NCBI RefSeq assembly: GCF_000154845.1
Contig: NZ_DS981493.1
Location: 1 to 58,828 of the forward strand
Length of the DNA stretch: 58,828 nt
Direction: 5' to 3'
DNA from: Phocaeicola coprocola DSM 17136
Lineage (GTDB): Bacteria; Bacteroidota; Bacteroidia; Bacteroidales; Bacteroidaceae
Below, in pieces: positions 18,875-28,455 of this stretch. The translations under genes were made by a program, and so were the position numbers. How positions within the stretch are numbered: position 1 is the first letter of the stretch; the number at the start of each line of letters is the position of its first letter. The notes beneath the pieces are model-generated. The model had not been told where the DNA came from. It worked only from the letters and a program-made list of their open reading frames with translations, and made no database searches.

Positions 18875-19393
18875 ATGAAAACAAAACGTTTATTCACAGC
18901 ATTGATGATGGCTACCATGATGAGTTGCGGCATAATATTGGCACAACCCGGTCAGAAAGAAAAGAAACTTACACCGGAACAACGGATCGAAATGCAAGTA
19001 AAGAAAGCACAGAAACGTCTTCTTCTGGATGAAGAAACTGCTGCAAAATTTGCCCCGTTGTACAAAGAGTATCTGGAAGCTATGAAACAATGCAAGCCGG
19101 CTCCAAAGCAATTACAGAAAGGAGAAAAGAAAGAATTGACTGATGCAGAAATAGACCAGATGATGCAAGACCGCTTTGCTGCTCGCAAAAAACTTGTGGA
19201 AACTCAGGAAACCTATTACAAGAAGTTTAAAAAGATCCTGAATATCCGTCAGGTAGAAGTTTTATTCAAAGACAACGGTCCTAAACGTCCTCATCGTCCT
19301 TGTATAAATAAGCCTCAGTGCCCACAAGGTCCTAAAGCTAAGATGGGAGAAGCTCCGGCACCTTGCAAGCAATGTCCGGCTTCACAAAAGTAA
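18875..19393 (+). CDS. Exported helical protein, possibly Spy/CpxP-like
   Basis: A 172-residue protein with a signal peptide (MKTKRLFTALMMATMMSCG, cleavage near LAQP at 24). The mature part is charged and helical, with LTPEQRIEMQVKKAQKRLLL and a second helix pair around KLVETQETYYKKFKKILN, a layout similar to small periplasmic stress chaperones of the Spy/CpxP type. The tail is rich in Pro and Cys (RPHRPCINKPQCPQGPKAK). I cannot assign a function. Single gene with a strong terminator. Confidence 0.65.
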   Translation: MKTKRLFTALMMATMMSCGIILAQPGQKEKKLTPEQRIEMQVKKAQKRLLLDEETAAKFAPLYKEYLEAMKQCKPAPKQLQKGEKKELTDAEIDQMMQDRFAARKKLVETQETYYKKFKKILNIRQVEVLFKDNGPKRPHRPCINKPQCPQGPKAKMGEAPAPCKQCPASQK

Positions 19394-19430
19394 GTATTTA
19401 CTCATGCAAGATTGATAACTTTGAAAATAG

Positions 19431-19470
19431 AATCAGCCTCCGGCGTAACTCACTGGAGGCTGATTTTTTA
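19431..19470 (+). terminator. Rho-independent terminator
   Basis: Perfect 11-bp stem AATCAGCCTCC (19431-19441) with GGAGGCTGATT (19455-19465), then a T run. Serves the exported protein gene on the left; it may also stop cydAB RNA arriving from the right. Confidence 0.88.
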
Positions 19471-19546
19471 TTATTACCCGCTCCGTTTAAGGTCTTCTTC
19501 ATCCCGCTTTGGAGCAGCCACATTTATCTAATATTTCCCGTCAGGA

Positions 19547-20698
19547 TTAATACGCATGATCGTCTTCTTTCATTTCGTCTACCGTAATCGGCTTGCTGTC
19601 TATAGCTCTCCATGCATAAACTATGTAAGCCAAAACAAACGGTACGAGAATAGAAACATATGCCATAGTGGTCAGCGTAAATTTACTGGAACAGCTGTTG
19701 GCAAGCGTCAACGAACTCTGCAAATCGGCTGTTGAAGGATAATAAGCGGTATGGTTATATCCTACACAAAGTAACAATGCCAATACGGTAAGCACCGTAC
19801 CTGTTCCTGCAAACCAGATGCCCTTCGTATATGTAGCACTGAGAATACTTTTTACCAGACCAAACAATACACCGATAACTCCCACCAAAAACAATATCAG
19901 CAGATAAGGCATAGCCAGCAAATTGTTGAAGTATTTATAAGGTTCCATAACAATGGTCTGTGTTTCTGCATCTACAGCAAACCCATCCTTCAGCAACGTA
20001 CGGATAACAAAAGCCAGAAAAAACAACAGGAAAGGTACTGCATCTGAAATCAGCTGGCGCCGGCAACGAAGAATCAGTCCTTCATGACGAATATTATTGA
20101 TGAAATACATATTACCCAACAGACGTGCCAGGAAAAATACAGCCAGGCCTAAAATCAAATTCCAGGGATCACCAAAAGCGTCTAATCCATGCCAGCCGTT
20201 TGCCCAGCGACTGATAACAGGCATCATTTCATTGGCCATATTAGCTTTTCTGACAATGAAGTTTGAGCCATTGAAGAATGTAGCCACAGCCGCTCCCAGC
20301 AACACAGGTCCTACAATTCCATTTATCACCAGAAAATACTGATAAGTACGCTTACCCAGCAAATTACCTAACTTTGACTGAAACTCATAAGAGACAGCCT
20401 GTAGCACAAAACTGAACAGAATAATCATCCATAGCCAATATGCTCCCCCGAAACTTGTACTGTAAAACAAAGGGAAAGAGGCAAAAAAGGCTCCTCCAAA
20501 AGTTACCAGTGTAGTAAAGGTAAACTCCCATTTACGACCGGTAGAATTTACCATCAAAGTCCGCTCTTCTTCCGTTTGTCCTAAACGAAACAGTAAAGAG
20601 TTTCCTCCCTGAACAAACAGCAGAAATACCAACAAAGCTCCCAGCAAAGAAACCAGAAACCACCAATAGTTCTGTAAAAAAATATATGTTGAATCCAT
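19547..20698 (-). CDS. cydB: Cytochrome bd ubiquinol oxidase subunit II
   Basis: A 383-residue integral membrane protein of the CydB family with about eight or nine hydrophobic helices. Recognisable blocks are the first helix WWFLVSLLGALLVFLLFVQG, TGRKWEFTFTTLVTFGGAFFASFP and the GNMYFINNIRH loop. With CydA it forms the high-affinity quinol oxidase that reduces O2 to water. In Bacteroides, cytochrome bd is associated with growth at nanomolar oxygen. Last gene of the DUF4492-cydA-cydB operon (39 bp after cydA). Confidence 0.95.
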   Translation of the reverse strand: MDSTYIFLQNYWWFLVSLLGALLVFLLFVQGGNSLLFRLGQTEEERTLMVNSTGRKWEFTFTTLVTFGGAFFASFPLFYSTSFGGAYWLWMIILFSFVLQAVSYEFQSKLGNLLGKRTYQYFLVINGIVGPVLLGAAVATFFNGSNFIVRKANMANEMMPVISRWANGWHGLDAFGDPWNLILGLAVFFLARLLGNMYFINNIRHEGLILRCRRQLISDAVPFLLFFLAFVIRTLLKDGFAVDAETQTIVMEPYKYFNNLLAMPYLLILFLVGVIGVLFGLVKSILSATYTKGIWFAGTGTVLTVLALLLCVGYNHTAYYPSTADLQSSLTLANSCSSKFTLTTMAYVSILVPFVLAYIVYAWRAIDSKPITVDEMKEDDHAY

Positions 20699-20737
20699 AA
20701 ATTCTATTATTTAAGTAATAGTTGACTTATCGTTTAT

Positions 20738-22234
20738 TTACACCTCTTCCGGACCTTTCTTGATAGCTTTCAGCATAATACCTATTTCAGCAATCAGCAG
20801 CACTGTAAACATAATCAGGAAGATGAAGAAAGTTGTCTGTACCGAACCGGTTTCCAGTCTGGAAATTGCAGCATTCACAGGAAGCAGGTCTTGTATAGCC
20901 CAAGGCTGGCGTCCTACTTCGGCAACAATCCATCCGGCCTGACTGGCGATATAAGCCAACGGAATACTCCAAAATGCAATCCAATGCAGCCAGCTGGCTT
21001 TCGACAACTGATGTTTCCATGCCAGAACCAATATCAAAATAAAAAATGCGATGAAATACATGCCCAGTCCAACCATTACACGGAATGACCAGAACGACAA
21101 CCATACATTCGGAACGATCGAATTAGGATCTTTGATATATCCATATCCGAAATAAGGCATGTTTTCATCCAGCACCTGACGGGCACGCTGCATACCGTCC
21201 TCATTTTTTTCTTCCTTTGCCTGACGGAAATCGGCAAGGGCACTGATAGCCAGTTTTCCTCTTTCCATTTTTTCCATAACAGAAAGTGCCTGAGAACCGT
21301 CTGGAAGCGTATATCCTCCCAACAAAATATTATTGATTCCCGGAACATATCCAGCTACATCATGCGTTGCCAAGTATGACAACATTTCTGGAATCTTAAG
21401 ACTGCCTACCACAGTAAGCGGTTCATGAGTACCTCCATCGTAAAGAGCTTCCATAGCAGCCAGTTTCATTGGCTGATACTTGGCTACCTGATAAGCAGAT
21501 TTATCACCGGAAAAAGCAGTAACCAACGCTGCAAACAATCCTACTCCTGCCGCAATCTTAATACTGGCTACAGCAAACTCCTTTTCACGTTTACGCAACA
21601 GATACCACGCACTGACACCGATAACAAACACAGCTCCCAATATCCAGCTGCTGAGCACTGTATGCAAAAACTTCATAACAGCTACTGGTGAAAAGGCTAC
21701 CGAAGCGAAATCCATCATCTCGTTGCGTACTGTTTCGGGATTAAATGCCATACCTACCGGATACTGCATCCATGAGTTGGCAACCAAAATCCACCAGGCA
21801 GAGAAAGTTGCTCCCAATCCGGTCAGCCAGGTAGACGCCAGATGAAACTTTTTGCTCACCTTATTCCACCCAAAAAACATTACGGCTATAAAAGTAGCCT
21901 CCATGAAAAACGCTACGATTCCTTCAATGGCCAGAGGAGCTCCGAATATATCTCCTACAAACCACGAATAGTTGCTCCAGTTGGTTCCGAACTGAAATTC
22001 CAGAATCAGTCCGGTAGCAACTCCCACCGCAAAATTAATTCCAAACAACTTCATCCAAAACTTGGCTGTCCGCTTCCAGAATTCATTGCCGGAAACATAA
22101 TAAAGTGTTTCCATTAACCCCATAATAACAGCCAATCCCAACGTTAGCGGCACAAATAGCCAATGATACATGGCAGTTAAGGCAAACTGGGCTCTTGACC
22201 AATCCACCATCGATGTGTCAATACTTTCTAACAT
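20738..22234 (-). CDS. cydA: Cytochrome bd ubiquinol oxidase subunit I
   Basis: A 498-residue CydA. The N-terminus has SRAQFALTAMYHWLFVPLTLG with the high-spin haem His, EGIVAFFMEATFIAVMFFGW with the buried Glu residues, and further on AEVGRQPWAIQ, a family hallmark. It carries the quinol site and the haem groups b558, b595 and d. The protein lies in the inner membrane. DUF4492 ends 12 bp upstream and cydB begins 39 bp downstream. Confidence 0.96.
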   Translation of the reverse strand: MLESIDTSMVDWSRAQFALTAMYHWLFVPLTLGLAVIMGLMETLYYVSGNEFWKRTAKFWMKLFGINFAVGVATGLILEFQFGTNWSNYSWFVGDIFGAPLAIEGIVAFFMEATFIAVMFFGWNKVSKKFHLASTWLTGLGATFSAWWILVANSWMQYPVGMAFNPETVRNEMMDFASVAFSPVAVMKFLHTVLSSWILGAVFVIGVSAWYLLRKREKEFAVASIKIAAGVGLFAALVTAFSGDKSAYQVAKYQPMKLAAMEALYDGGTHEPLTVVGSLKIPEMLSYLATHDVAGYVPGINNILLGGYTLPDGSQALSVMEKMERGKLAISALADFRQAKEEKNEDGMQRARQVLDENMPYFGYGYIKDPNSIVPNVWLSFWSFRVMVGLGMYFIAFFILILVLAWKHQLSKASWLHWIAFWSIPLAYIASQAGWIVAEVGRQPWAIQDLLPVNAAISRLETGSVQTTFFIFLIMFTVLLIAEIGIMLKAIKKGPEEV

Positions 22235-22246
22235 AAATTTCTAGTT

Positions 22247-22477
22247 TTATTTAATAATTGAATTACTTGAACGATTTATAAGCTCTGAACCTACATACTG
22301 CTGTTTTTCCTCATCCGTTTTATCCTTCAGAAAAGAAGGAAAGAAAAATAGCTTCAGAATAAAAAACATAATAAAGAGCTTGACCAAAATCAGCATCCAA
22401 AGTGTACGGCCGAGCGTCATTTCCCGAAATCCATCCCGATAAAACTCCCAAATTCGAATGATACAGTTTTTAATCAT
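22247..22477 (-). CDS. DUF4492 protein, first gene of the cyd operon
   Basis: A 76-residue protein with one strong hydrophobic helix (LWMLILVKLFIMFFILKLFF, about residues 26-45) and a charged tail. DUF4492 proteins sit directly before cydA in many Bacteroidetes. A role as a small accessory subunit, like CydX in proteobacteria, is plausible from size, topology and position but not shown. Confidence 0.85.
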   Translation of the reverse strand: MIKNCIIRIWEFYRDGFREMTLGRTLWMLILVKLFIMFFILKLFFFPSFLKDKTDEEKQQYVGSELINRSSNSIIK

Positions 22478-22498
22478 AGTTTATTTTTATAATGATTA

Positions 22499-22529
22499 CA
22501 AAGTAAAGTCTTTTATCGGTAAAAAACAA
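22499..22529 (-). promoter_or_regulatory. Promoter of the DUF4492-cydAB operon
   Basis: Minus strand TTG (22529-22527), 20 bp, TTACTTTG (22506-22499): one mismatch to the Bacteroidetes -7 box. RNA would start near 22492, giving a leader of about 15 nt. Confidence 0.65.
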
Positions 22530-22566
22530 GCCTTTGTCTTGATAAAATCAGGGTTAATCTAGTTCA

Positions 22567-22598
22567 TTTGAGCCGATATATAGTATAATGTATTTTTG
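22567..22598 (+). promoter_or_regulatory. Promoter of the TolC-MacAB-like operon
   Basis: TTTG (22567-22570), 20 bp, TATTTTTG (22591-22598): a perfect Bacteroidetes primary-sigma promoter. RNA would start near 22605, 19 nt before the ATG at 22624; the upstream in-frame ATG at 22588 lies within the promoter and is thereby excluded. Confidence 0.85.
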
Positions 22599-22623
22599 CA
22601 TTAGAAAATTAAATAAACAGAAT

Positions 22624-23967
22624 ATGAAACAACAAGCACTATGTTTAATTGCAATCCTTTCGGCAGCCTCTCCTCTTTATGCCCAGGAAGAGAAAGAATG
22701 GACTCTGGAAGATTGTATCAATTATGCACTTGAGAAAAACATTCAGTTGCAGCAGAATAAGATCTCGTTGCAAGAGAGTGAAATAGATGTAAAAAGTGCA
22801 AAGGCTAATCTTTTCCCAAGTTTATCATTCAGCACTGGGCACAACATGATCAACCGCCCTTATCAGGAACAGAGTGCTACGGTAAGCGGCACGGAAATTA
22901 TTACCAGTGATAATAAGACGACCTACAACGGGAACTACAGTCTTAATGCTCAATGGACGCTGTGGAATGGCGGCAAGCGACTGAACACCATCAAACAGGA
23001 AAAAACAAACCGGGATATTGCTGGGCTTGCCGTTACAGAAACCGAGAATACGCTACAAGAAGAAATAGCCAAACTGTTTATTCAGATTCTATATGCAGAT
23101 GAATCTATCAACATAAACAAAAATACGCTAGAAGTGAGTACTGCTACATTCAACCGGGCTCAAGAATTATTCAAAGAAGGAAGTATTTCTAAAGCAGACC
23201 TTGCACAACTTGAAGCACAGGTAAGCAATGACAAATATCAGCTGGTTACTGCCGAAAGCTCCTTGCGCAACTATAAATTACAACTGAAACAGTTATTGGA
23301 ACTGGATGGTACAGCAGAAATGAAGCTGGCACTTCCCACACTGAACGATGAGCACGTGATGGAAGTATTGCCAAGCCAGACAGACATCTATCAGACTGCA
23401 CTGGCTACCCGTCCGGAAATACAAAGCAGCCAACTGAGCATTGAAAACGCTAAATTAGGTATTTCGGTTGCTAAAGCTGGATACTATCCAACTATCAGTT
23501 TATCTGCTTCCAGCTCAAGTACGACAAACAGCGCCAGTACTAATAACTGGGCACAGCAGATGAAGTACGGCTGGAACAATATGATAGGAATCAGCTTGAG
23601 CATCCCCATATTCGATAACCGACAGAACAAGAGCAACGTACAGAAAGCAAGATTACAATACAGCAACAGCCAGTATGAGCTGCAAAGCAAACAAAAAGAA
23701 TTATACAGCACAATAGAAACATTATGGCTGGATGCACTGAATGCCCAAGAACAATACGCTGCTGCCGAGAGTAAAGTGGAAAGCAGTCAGACAAGCTTCG
23801 ATATGGTTAGCGAGCAATTCAATCTGGGAATGAAAAATACAGTAGAGCTCCTTACAGAAAAAAATAACTTACTCAGTGCACAGCAACAACGGGTACAAGC
23901 CAAGTATATGGCTATATTAAACAGAACACTGCTCAATTTCTATGCAGGGAATAAAATAGAACTATAA
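22624..23967 (+). CDS. TolC-family outer-membrane efflux protein
   Basis: A 447-residue TolC family protein with a signal peptide (MKQQALCLIAILSAASPLYA, cut before QEEKEW). The mature part begins WTLEDCINYALEKNIQLQQN, the family's first helix, and repeats the helix-strand-helix unit in two halves (second half from about residue 265). It would form the outer-membrane channel of a three-part export machine with the adaptor and ABC transporter encoded next. Start chosen at 22624 for the signal peptide and promoter position. Substrate unknown. Confidence 0.93.
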   Translation: MKQQALCLIAILSAASPLYAQEEKEWTLEDCINYALEKNIQLQQNKISLQESEIDVKSAKANLFPSLSFSTGHNMINRPYQEQSATVSGTEIITSDNKTTYNGNYSLNAQWTLWNGGKRLNTIKQEKTNRDIAGLAVTETENTLQEEIAKLFIQILYADESININKNTLEVSTATFNRAQELFKEGSISKADLAQLEAQVSNDKYQLVTAESSLRNYKLQLKQLLELDGTAEMKLALPTLNDEHVMEVLPSQTDIYQTALATRPEIQSSQLSIENAKLGISVAKAGYYPTISLSASSSSTTNSASTNNWAQQMKYGWNNMIGISLSIPIFDNRQNKSNVQKARLQYSNSQYELQSKQKELYSTIETLWLDALNAQEQYAAAESKVESSQTSFDMVSEQFNLGMKNTVELLTEKNNLLSAQQQRVQAKYMAILNRTLLNFYAGNKIEL

Positions 23968-23978
23968 AAAATTTGAAT

Positions 23979-25208
23979 ATGAAGAATAAAAAAACAATCA
24001 TCATTACAGCAGCTGCCATCATCATTATAGCTGGAGGATGCTGGATATTCGGTGGAACAAAAGCGAAAAACAAGATCGACTTTGTCACAGAACAAGTACA
24101 GAAAGGCAACGTTAGCAATTCTATCACAGCTACCGGAACGATAGAGCCTGTAACAGAAGTAGAAGTAGGTACTCAGGTTTCAGGTATCATCGACAAAATA
24201 TATATCGACTATAATTCAGTAGTAAAGCAAGGCGAAGTCATTGCCGAAATGGATAAAGTGACACTTCTGAGTGATCTCCAGTCGGCACAGGCTACATACA
24301 ATGGAGCGAAGGCTGAATACGAATATCAGAAAAAGCAATACGAACGCAATGAACAACTCCATAAAAAACAGCTTATCAGCGATACAGATTACGAAGAGTC
24401 ATTATACAACTACCAACGCTCACGCAGTTCATACGAACAGAGCAAGGCAGAACTGGCCAAAGCAGAACGTAATCTTTCATATGCAACAATCACATCGCCG
24501 ATCGATGGTATCGTAACCAGCAAGGATGTTGAAGAAGGACAGACTGTTGCATCTGGTTTCGAAACTCCGACATTATTTACCATCGCTGCCGACCTGACCA
24601 AAATGGAAGTCGTAGCCGATGTAGATGAAGCCGATATAGCAGGTGTGGTTGAAGGAGCACGTGTCACATTTACTGTAGACGCATATCCGGAAGATGTATT
24701 CGAAGGGAAAGTACGACAGGTTCGCCTGGGAAGTACAAACAGCAGCTCAAGCAGCAGTTCAACAAGCACATCGGAAACAGTTGTAACTTACGAAGTTGTC
24801 ATTACCGCAGACAATCCAGACCTGAAGCTTAAACCACGTTTGACTGCAAACGTAACTATCTATACTCAGATCCGCGAAAATGTACTTACTGTTCCTGCCA
24901 AGGCACTACGTTTTTCTCCGAACAAAGAACTTGCCGGCAGCCGTAGTATCAAAGATTGCCAGGGAGAGCATAAAGTCTGGACACTGGAAAACGAAACATT
25001 CGTTGCACATCCTGTAAAAGTAGGCTTAAGCGATGGATCGCATACTGAAATACTGGAAGGTGTAAGCGAAGGAACAAGCATTGTAACCGAAGCTGTAATA
25101 AAAGGCAGCATGCCGGATATGAGTGCTATGGAAACACAAGGAGAACGCAGTCCTTTCATGCCAGGCCCTCCGGGAAAAGATAAAAGCAAAAGCAAAGGAA
25201 ACAAATAA
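23979..25208 (+). CDS. Periplasmic adaptor (MacA/HlyD type)
   Basis: A 409-residue membrane-fusion protein. N-terminal anchor IIITAAAIIIIAGGCWIFGG, then a lipoyl-like half (ATGTIEPVTEVEVGTQVSG), a coiled-coil hairpin (about 85-150) and the returning half (ATITSPIDGIVTSKDVEEGQ), followed by barrel domains. It links the inner-membrane ABC transporter to the TolC protein. A stretch of nearly pure Ser/Thr (around residues 251-267, SSSSSSSTSTSET) is inserted in a barrel-domain loop. ATG 23979 is preferred to a TTG two codons earlier. It starts 11 bp after tolC. Confidence 0.92.
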   Translation: MKNKKTIIITAAAIIIIAGGCWIFGGTKAKNKIDFVTEQVQKGNVSNSITATGTIEPVTEVEVGTQVSGIIDKIYIDYNSVVKQGEVIAEMDKVTLLSDLQSAQATYNGAKAEYEYQKKQYERNEQLHKKQLISDTDYEESLYNYQRSRSSYEQSKAELAKAERNLSYATITSPIDGIVTSKDVEEGQTVASGFETPTLFTIAADLTKMEVVADVDEADIAGVVEGARVTFTVDAYPEDVFEGKVRQVRLGSTNSSSSSSSTSTSETVVTYEVVITADNPDLKLKPRLTANVTIYTQIRENVLTVPAKALRFSPNKELAGSRSIKDCQGEHKVWTLENETFVAHPVKVGLSDGSHTEILEGVSEGTSIVTEAVIKGSMPDMSAMETQGERSPFMPGPPGKDKSKSKGNK

Positions 25209-25226
25209 AACTCCAACAATAATACA

Positions 25227-25973
25227 ATGAGTAAAGTTGTCATAGAATTACAAAATATAAAACGAAACTTTCAGGTAGGAGATGAAACCGTACACGCACT
25301 GCGAGGTGTTTCATTCTCTATCACAGAAGGAGAGTTCGTTACCATCATGGGAACATCCGGTTCAGGAAAATCTACATTACTGAATACACTGGGATGTCTG
25401 GACACTCCCACCAGCGGAGAGTATCTGCTGGATGGAGTTTCCGTAAGAACCATGAGCAAGCCTCAACGAGCTATCTTACGTAACCGCAAGATTGGATTCG
25501 TATTCCAGAACTACAACCTGCTGCCTAAAACAACGGCAGTAGAAAACGTAGAACTCCCGTTGATGTATAATTCAGCCATCAGTGCTGCCGAACGACGCCG
25601 CAGAGCTATAGAAGCGCTGATTGCTGTAGGATTAGGCGACAGACTGGAACATAAGTCGAACCAGATGTCCGGTGGACAGATGCAGCGTGTAGCAATCGCC
25701 CGTGCATTGGTAAACGATCCGGCAGTTATTCTGGCCGACGAAGCAACCGGTAACCTCGATACACGTACATCTTTCGAAATTCTGGTACTCTTCCAGAAGC
25801 TACATGCCGAAGGACGCACCATTATTTTCGTTACTCACAATCCGGAACTCTCTCAATACAGTAGCCGGAATATCCGCCTGCGTGACGGACATGTAATCGA
25901 AGATACGGTAAACAATCATATTTTATCGGCAGCAGAGGCTCTTGCAGCCTTGCCGAAAAATGATGAAGACTAA
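25227..25973 (+). CDS. MacB-like ABC transporter ATP-binding protein
   Basis: A 248-residue ATPase of the MacB/LolD group. Walker A GTSGSGKSTLLN near residue 43, Q-loop FVFQNYNLLP, signature MSGGQMQRVAIARAL near 150, Walker B VILADEATGNLD, and switch His in FVTHNP. It powers the adjacent permease. In proteobacterial MacB the ATPase and permease are one chain; here they are separate genes, as is common in Bacteroidetes. Confidence 0.94.
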   Translation: MSKVVIELQNIKRNFQVGDETVHALRGVSFSITEGEFVTIMGTSGSGKSTLLNTLGCLDTPTSGEYLLDGVSVRTMSKPQRAILRNRKIGFVFQNYNLLPKTTAVENVELPLMYNSAISAAERRRRAIEALIAVGLGDRLEHKSNQMSGGQMQRVAIARALVNDPAVILADEATGNLDTRTSFEILVLFQKLHAEGRTIIFVTHNPELSQYSSRNIRLRDGHVIEDTVNNHILSAAEALAALPKNDED

Positions 25974-26014
25974 CTAAGTCTTTATCGTACGATAACTTAT
26001 AAATTAAGAACAAC

Positions 26015-27235
26015 ATGAACGGAACAAACCTTTTTAAAATAGCCCTCCGTGCGTTGGCCAACAATAAGCTCCGCGCCTTCCTTACCATGCTTGGTATAAT
26101 CATCGGCGTAGCTTCCGTAATTGCCATGCTAGCTATCGGACAGGGATCGAAACGAAGCATACAACAGCAGATTTCGGAAATGGGTTCGAACATGATTATG
26201 ATTCATCCGGGAGCAGAAATGCGAGGAGGAGTTCGCCAAGACCCGTCTTCCATGCAGACATTGAAGCTGGAAAACTACGAAACATTGTGCAATGAATGTA
26301 TGTTTCTCTCGGGCATCAGTCCCAATGTGTCTTCTTCCGGACAACTTATAGCCGGCCCCAACAACTACCCCTCTTCAGTGAGTGGAGTAAGTATAGATTA
26401 CCTGAAAATCCGCCAGCTCACAGTAGAACAGGGAGAAATGTTTACAGAGAATGATATCCAGACAGCAGCTAAAGTCTGCGTAATTGGTAAAACAATTGTA
26501 GACAATCTTTTCCCCGACGGAACCGATCCGATAGGTAAGATTATACGATGCAACAAAATACCTTTTCGGGTAGTAGGAGTCCTGAAGTCGAAAGGATACA
26601 ACTCAATGGGTATGGACCAGGATGATGTAGTGCTGGCTCCTTACACCACAGTAATGAAGCGTCTATTGGCACAAACTTATCTGAGTGGTATCTTCGCCTC
26701 GGCACTGACCGAAGATATGACTCAAGAGGCAGTAGATGAAATCACAACTATCTTGCGCCGTGAACACAAACTGAAAGCAAGCGACGATGATGACTTTACC
26801 ATCCGTACCCAGCAAGAATTGAGTTCAATGCTGAATACAACAACCGACCTGATGACAACTTTGCTTGCCTGCATTGCCGGAATTTCACTGGTTGTAGGAG
26901 GTATCGGAATCATGAACATCATGTATGTATCCGTAACGGAACGTACACGAGAAATAGGTCTGCGAATGTCAGTTGGTGCACGCGGCATCGACATCTTGTC
27001 ACAATTCCTGATAGAGGCCATACTGATAAGTATTACCGGAGGACTGATTGGAGTAATCTTAGGATGCGGAGCCAGCTTTGTCATCAAAACAGTGGCACAC
27101 TGGCCGGTATTTATACAGCCCTGGAGTGTATTGCTGTCATTCGCGGTATGTACCGTTACAGGAGTCTTCTTCGGATGGTATCCTGCCAAAAAAGCAGCCG
27201 ACCTTGATCCGATTGAAGCATTACGATATGAATAA
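26015..27235 (+). CDS. MacB-like ABC transporter permease
   Basis: A 406-residue permease of the MacB/FtsX type. First membrane helix at about 20-40 (LTMLGIIIGVASVIAMLAIG), a periplasmic MacB-like domain of about 220 residues, then three helices near the C-terminus. The hallmark SVTERTREIGLRMSVGARG lies between them. Together with the adaptor and TolC channel it would drive export of small molecules or peptides by a mechanotransmission mechanism. The operon ends at a terminator 60 bp downstream. Confidence 0.94.
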   Translation: MNGTNLFKIALRALANNKLRAFLTMLGIIIGVASVIAMLAIGQGSKRSIQQQISEMGSNMIMIHPGAEMRGGVRQDPSSMQTLKLENYETLCNECMFLSGISPNVSSSGQLIAGPNNYPSSVSGVSIDYLKIRQLTVEQGEMFTENDIQTAAKVCVIGKTIVDNLFPDGTDPIGKIIRCNKIPFRVVGVLKSKGYNSMGMDQDDVVLAPYTTVMKRLLAQTYLSGIFASALTEDMTQEAVDEITTILRREHKLKASDDDDFTIRTQQELSSMLNTTTDLMTTLLACIAGISLVVGGIGIMNIMYVSVTERTREIGLRMSVGARGIDILSQFLIEAILISITGGLIGVILGCGASFVIKTVAHWPVFIQPWSVLLSFAVCTVTGVFFGWYPAKKAADLDPIEALRYE

Positions 27236-27297
27236 CGATAAATGAGCTTGTGAAAGTTCATCTTTATAACTTTGTTCTTCATAACTTTGGTTTCCTT

Positions 27298-27346
27298 GTC
27301 CGGCTGTCTATGGCAATAAAAGTATTGCTACGCAGCCGGACTTTTT
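27298..27346 (+). terminator. Terminator of the efflux operon
   Basis: Outer stem GTCCGGCTG (27298-27306) with CAGCCGGAC (27333-27341), nested inner stem GCAATA/TATTGC, then TTTTT. It cleanly separates the transporter genes from the two-component genes. Confidence 0.9.
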
Positions 27347-27387
27347 AAATTTTTTAGTTACTTTTGTTTGTACAGACTACATCACCT

Positions 27388-28437
27388 ATGAAACAGCTCA
27401 CTGATAACACACACCGTTCACTCGAAATCCTGATACACACCATTTGCTGGGGACTCTTTTTCGCTTTCCCGTTGTTCTTTACGCAAAACAATGACGGAAC
27501 GATAAACTGGAAAGATTTCATGTTTCACTGTATAGTGCCAACCACACTATGCATTATCTTTTATCTGAATTATTTCGTTTTTATACCTCATATTTTATTT
27601 CATGAGCAAACCAAACGGTTTATTTTCATAAATGCGATAGTTATTATTATTCTGACCTTTGGCTTACGCTACTGGAACAATATGCACTGCCCTCCTCCAC
27701 CGTCTCATCGCCCCATGCCGCCATCATATATCTTTTATTTGCGCGATATGGCAAGCCTTATATTCTCGGCAGGGCTGAGCGTTGCCATCTGTATGAGTAA
27801 GCGCTGGAGTCAGACCGAAGCGGAACGCCGGGAAGCAGTAAAAAGCCGTACCGAAGCAGAACTGAAAAACTTACGTAATCAGCTTAATCCTCATTTTCTG
27901 CTGAATACGCTAAACAATATTTACGCACTGATAACATTTGATACAGACAAAGCACAACAAGCTGTGCAAGAGTTAAGCAAGTTGTTGCGCTATGTACTTT
28001 ACGACAACCAGCAGATGTTTGTCCCACTGAGCAAGGAAATCGATTTTATACGCAATTACATCGAACTCATGCGCATCCGTATTTCTGCCCAGGTAGATAT
28101 ACAGACCAACTTCAATATCAAGCCCAAAAGTCAGACCCCCATTGCTCCCTTGATTTTTATCTCACTGATAGAAAATGCATTCAAGCATGGGATTTCTCCC
28201 GTAGAGCCCAGTTATATAAACATCTCCATTTCGGAAGATAATGACAAGATAGAATGTACCATACGCAACAGTAATTATCCTAAGACAAGAGCCGATAAAA
28301 GCGGTTCGGGTATCGGACTGGAACAAGTACGAAAGCGCCTGGAACTGGTTTACCCCGGAATATATAAATGGGACAATCACTTGTCTGACGACGGAAAAGA
28401 GTATTTTTCCAATATCATCATATACCTTAAACATTAA
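27388..28437 (+). CDS. LytS/YehU-type sensor histidine kinase
   Basis: A 349-residue membrane kinase. Four hydrophobic helices fill the first 140 residues, with a short Pro/His-rich loop (CPPPPSHRPMPPS) between the third and fourth. Then comes the His-kinase domain with the phosphorylated His in LRNQLNPHFLLNTLNNI, and a HATPase domain with N-box IENAFKHGI and G-box GSGIGLEQVRKRL. There is no large sensor domain, so the signal may be a membrane event. A TACTTTTG -7-like box at 27359-27366 precedes the ATG at 27388. It would phosphorylate the LytTR regulator encoded next. Confidence 0.92.
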   Translation: MKQLTDNTHRSLEILIHTICWGLFFAFPLFFTQNNDGTINWKDFMFHCIVPTTLCIIFYLNYFVFIPHILFHEQTKRFIFINAIVIIILTFGLRYWNNMHCPPPPSHRPMPPSYIFYLRDMASLIFSAGLSVAICMSKRWSQTEAERREAVKSRTEAELKNLRNQLNPHFLLNTLNNIYALITFDTDKAQQAVQELSKLLRYVLYDNQQMFVPLSKEIDFIRNYIELMRIRISAQVDIQTNFNIKPKSQTPIAPLIFISLIENAFKHGISPVEPSYINISISEDNDKIECTIRNSNYPKTRADKSGSGIGLEQVRKRLELVYPGIYKWDNHLSDDGKEYFSNIIIYLKH

Positions 28438-28455
28438 CTCTCAAAAACTATAAAT

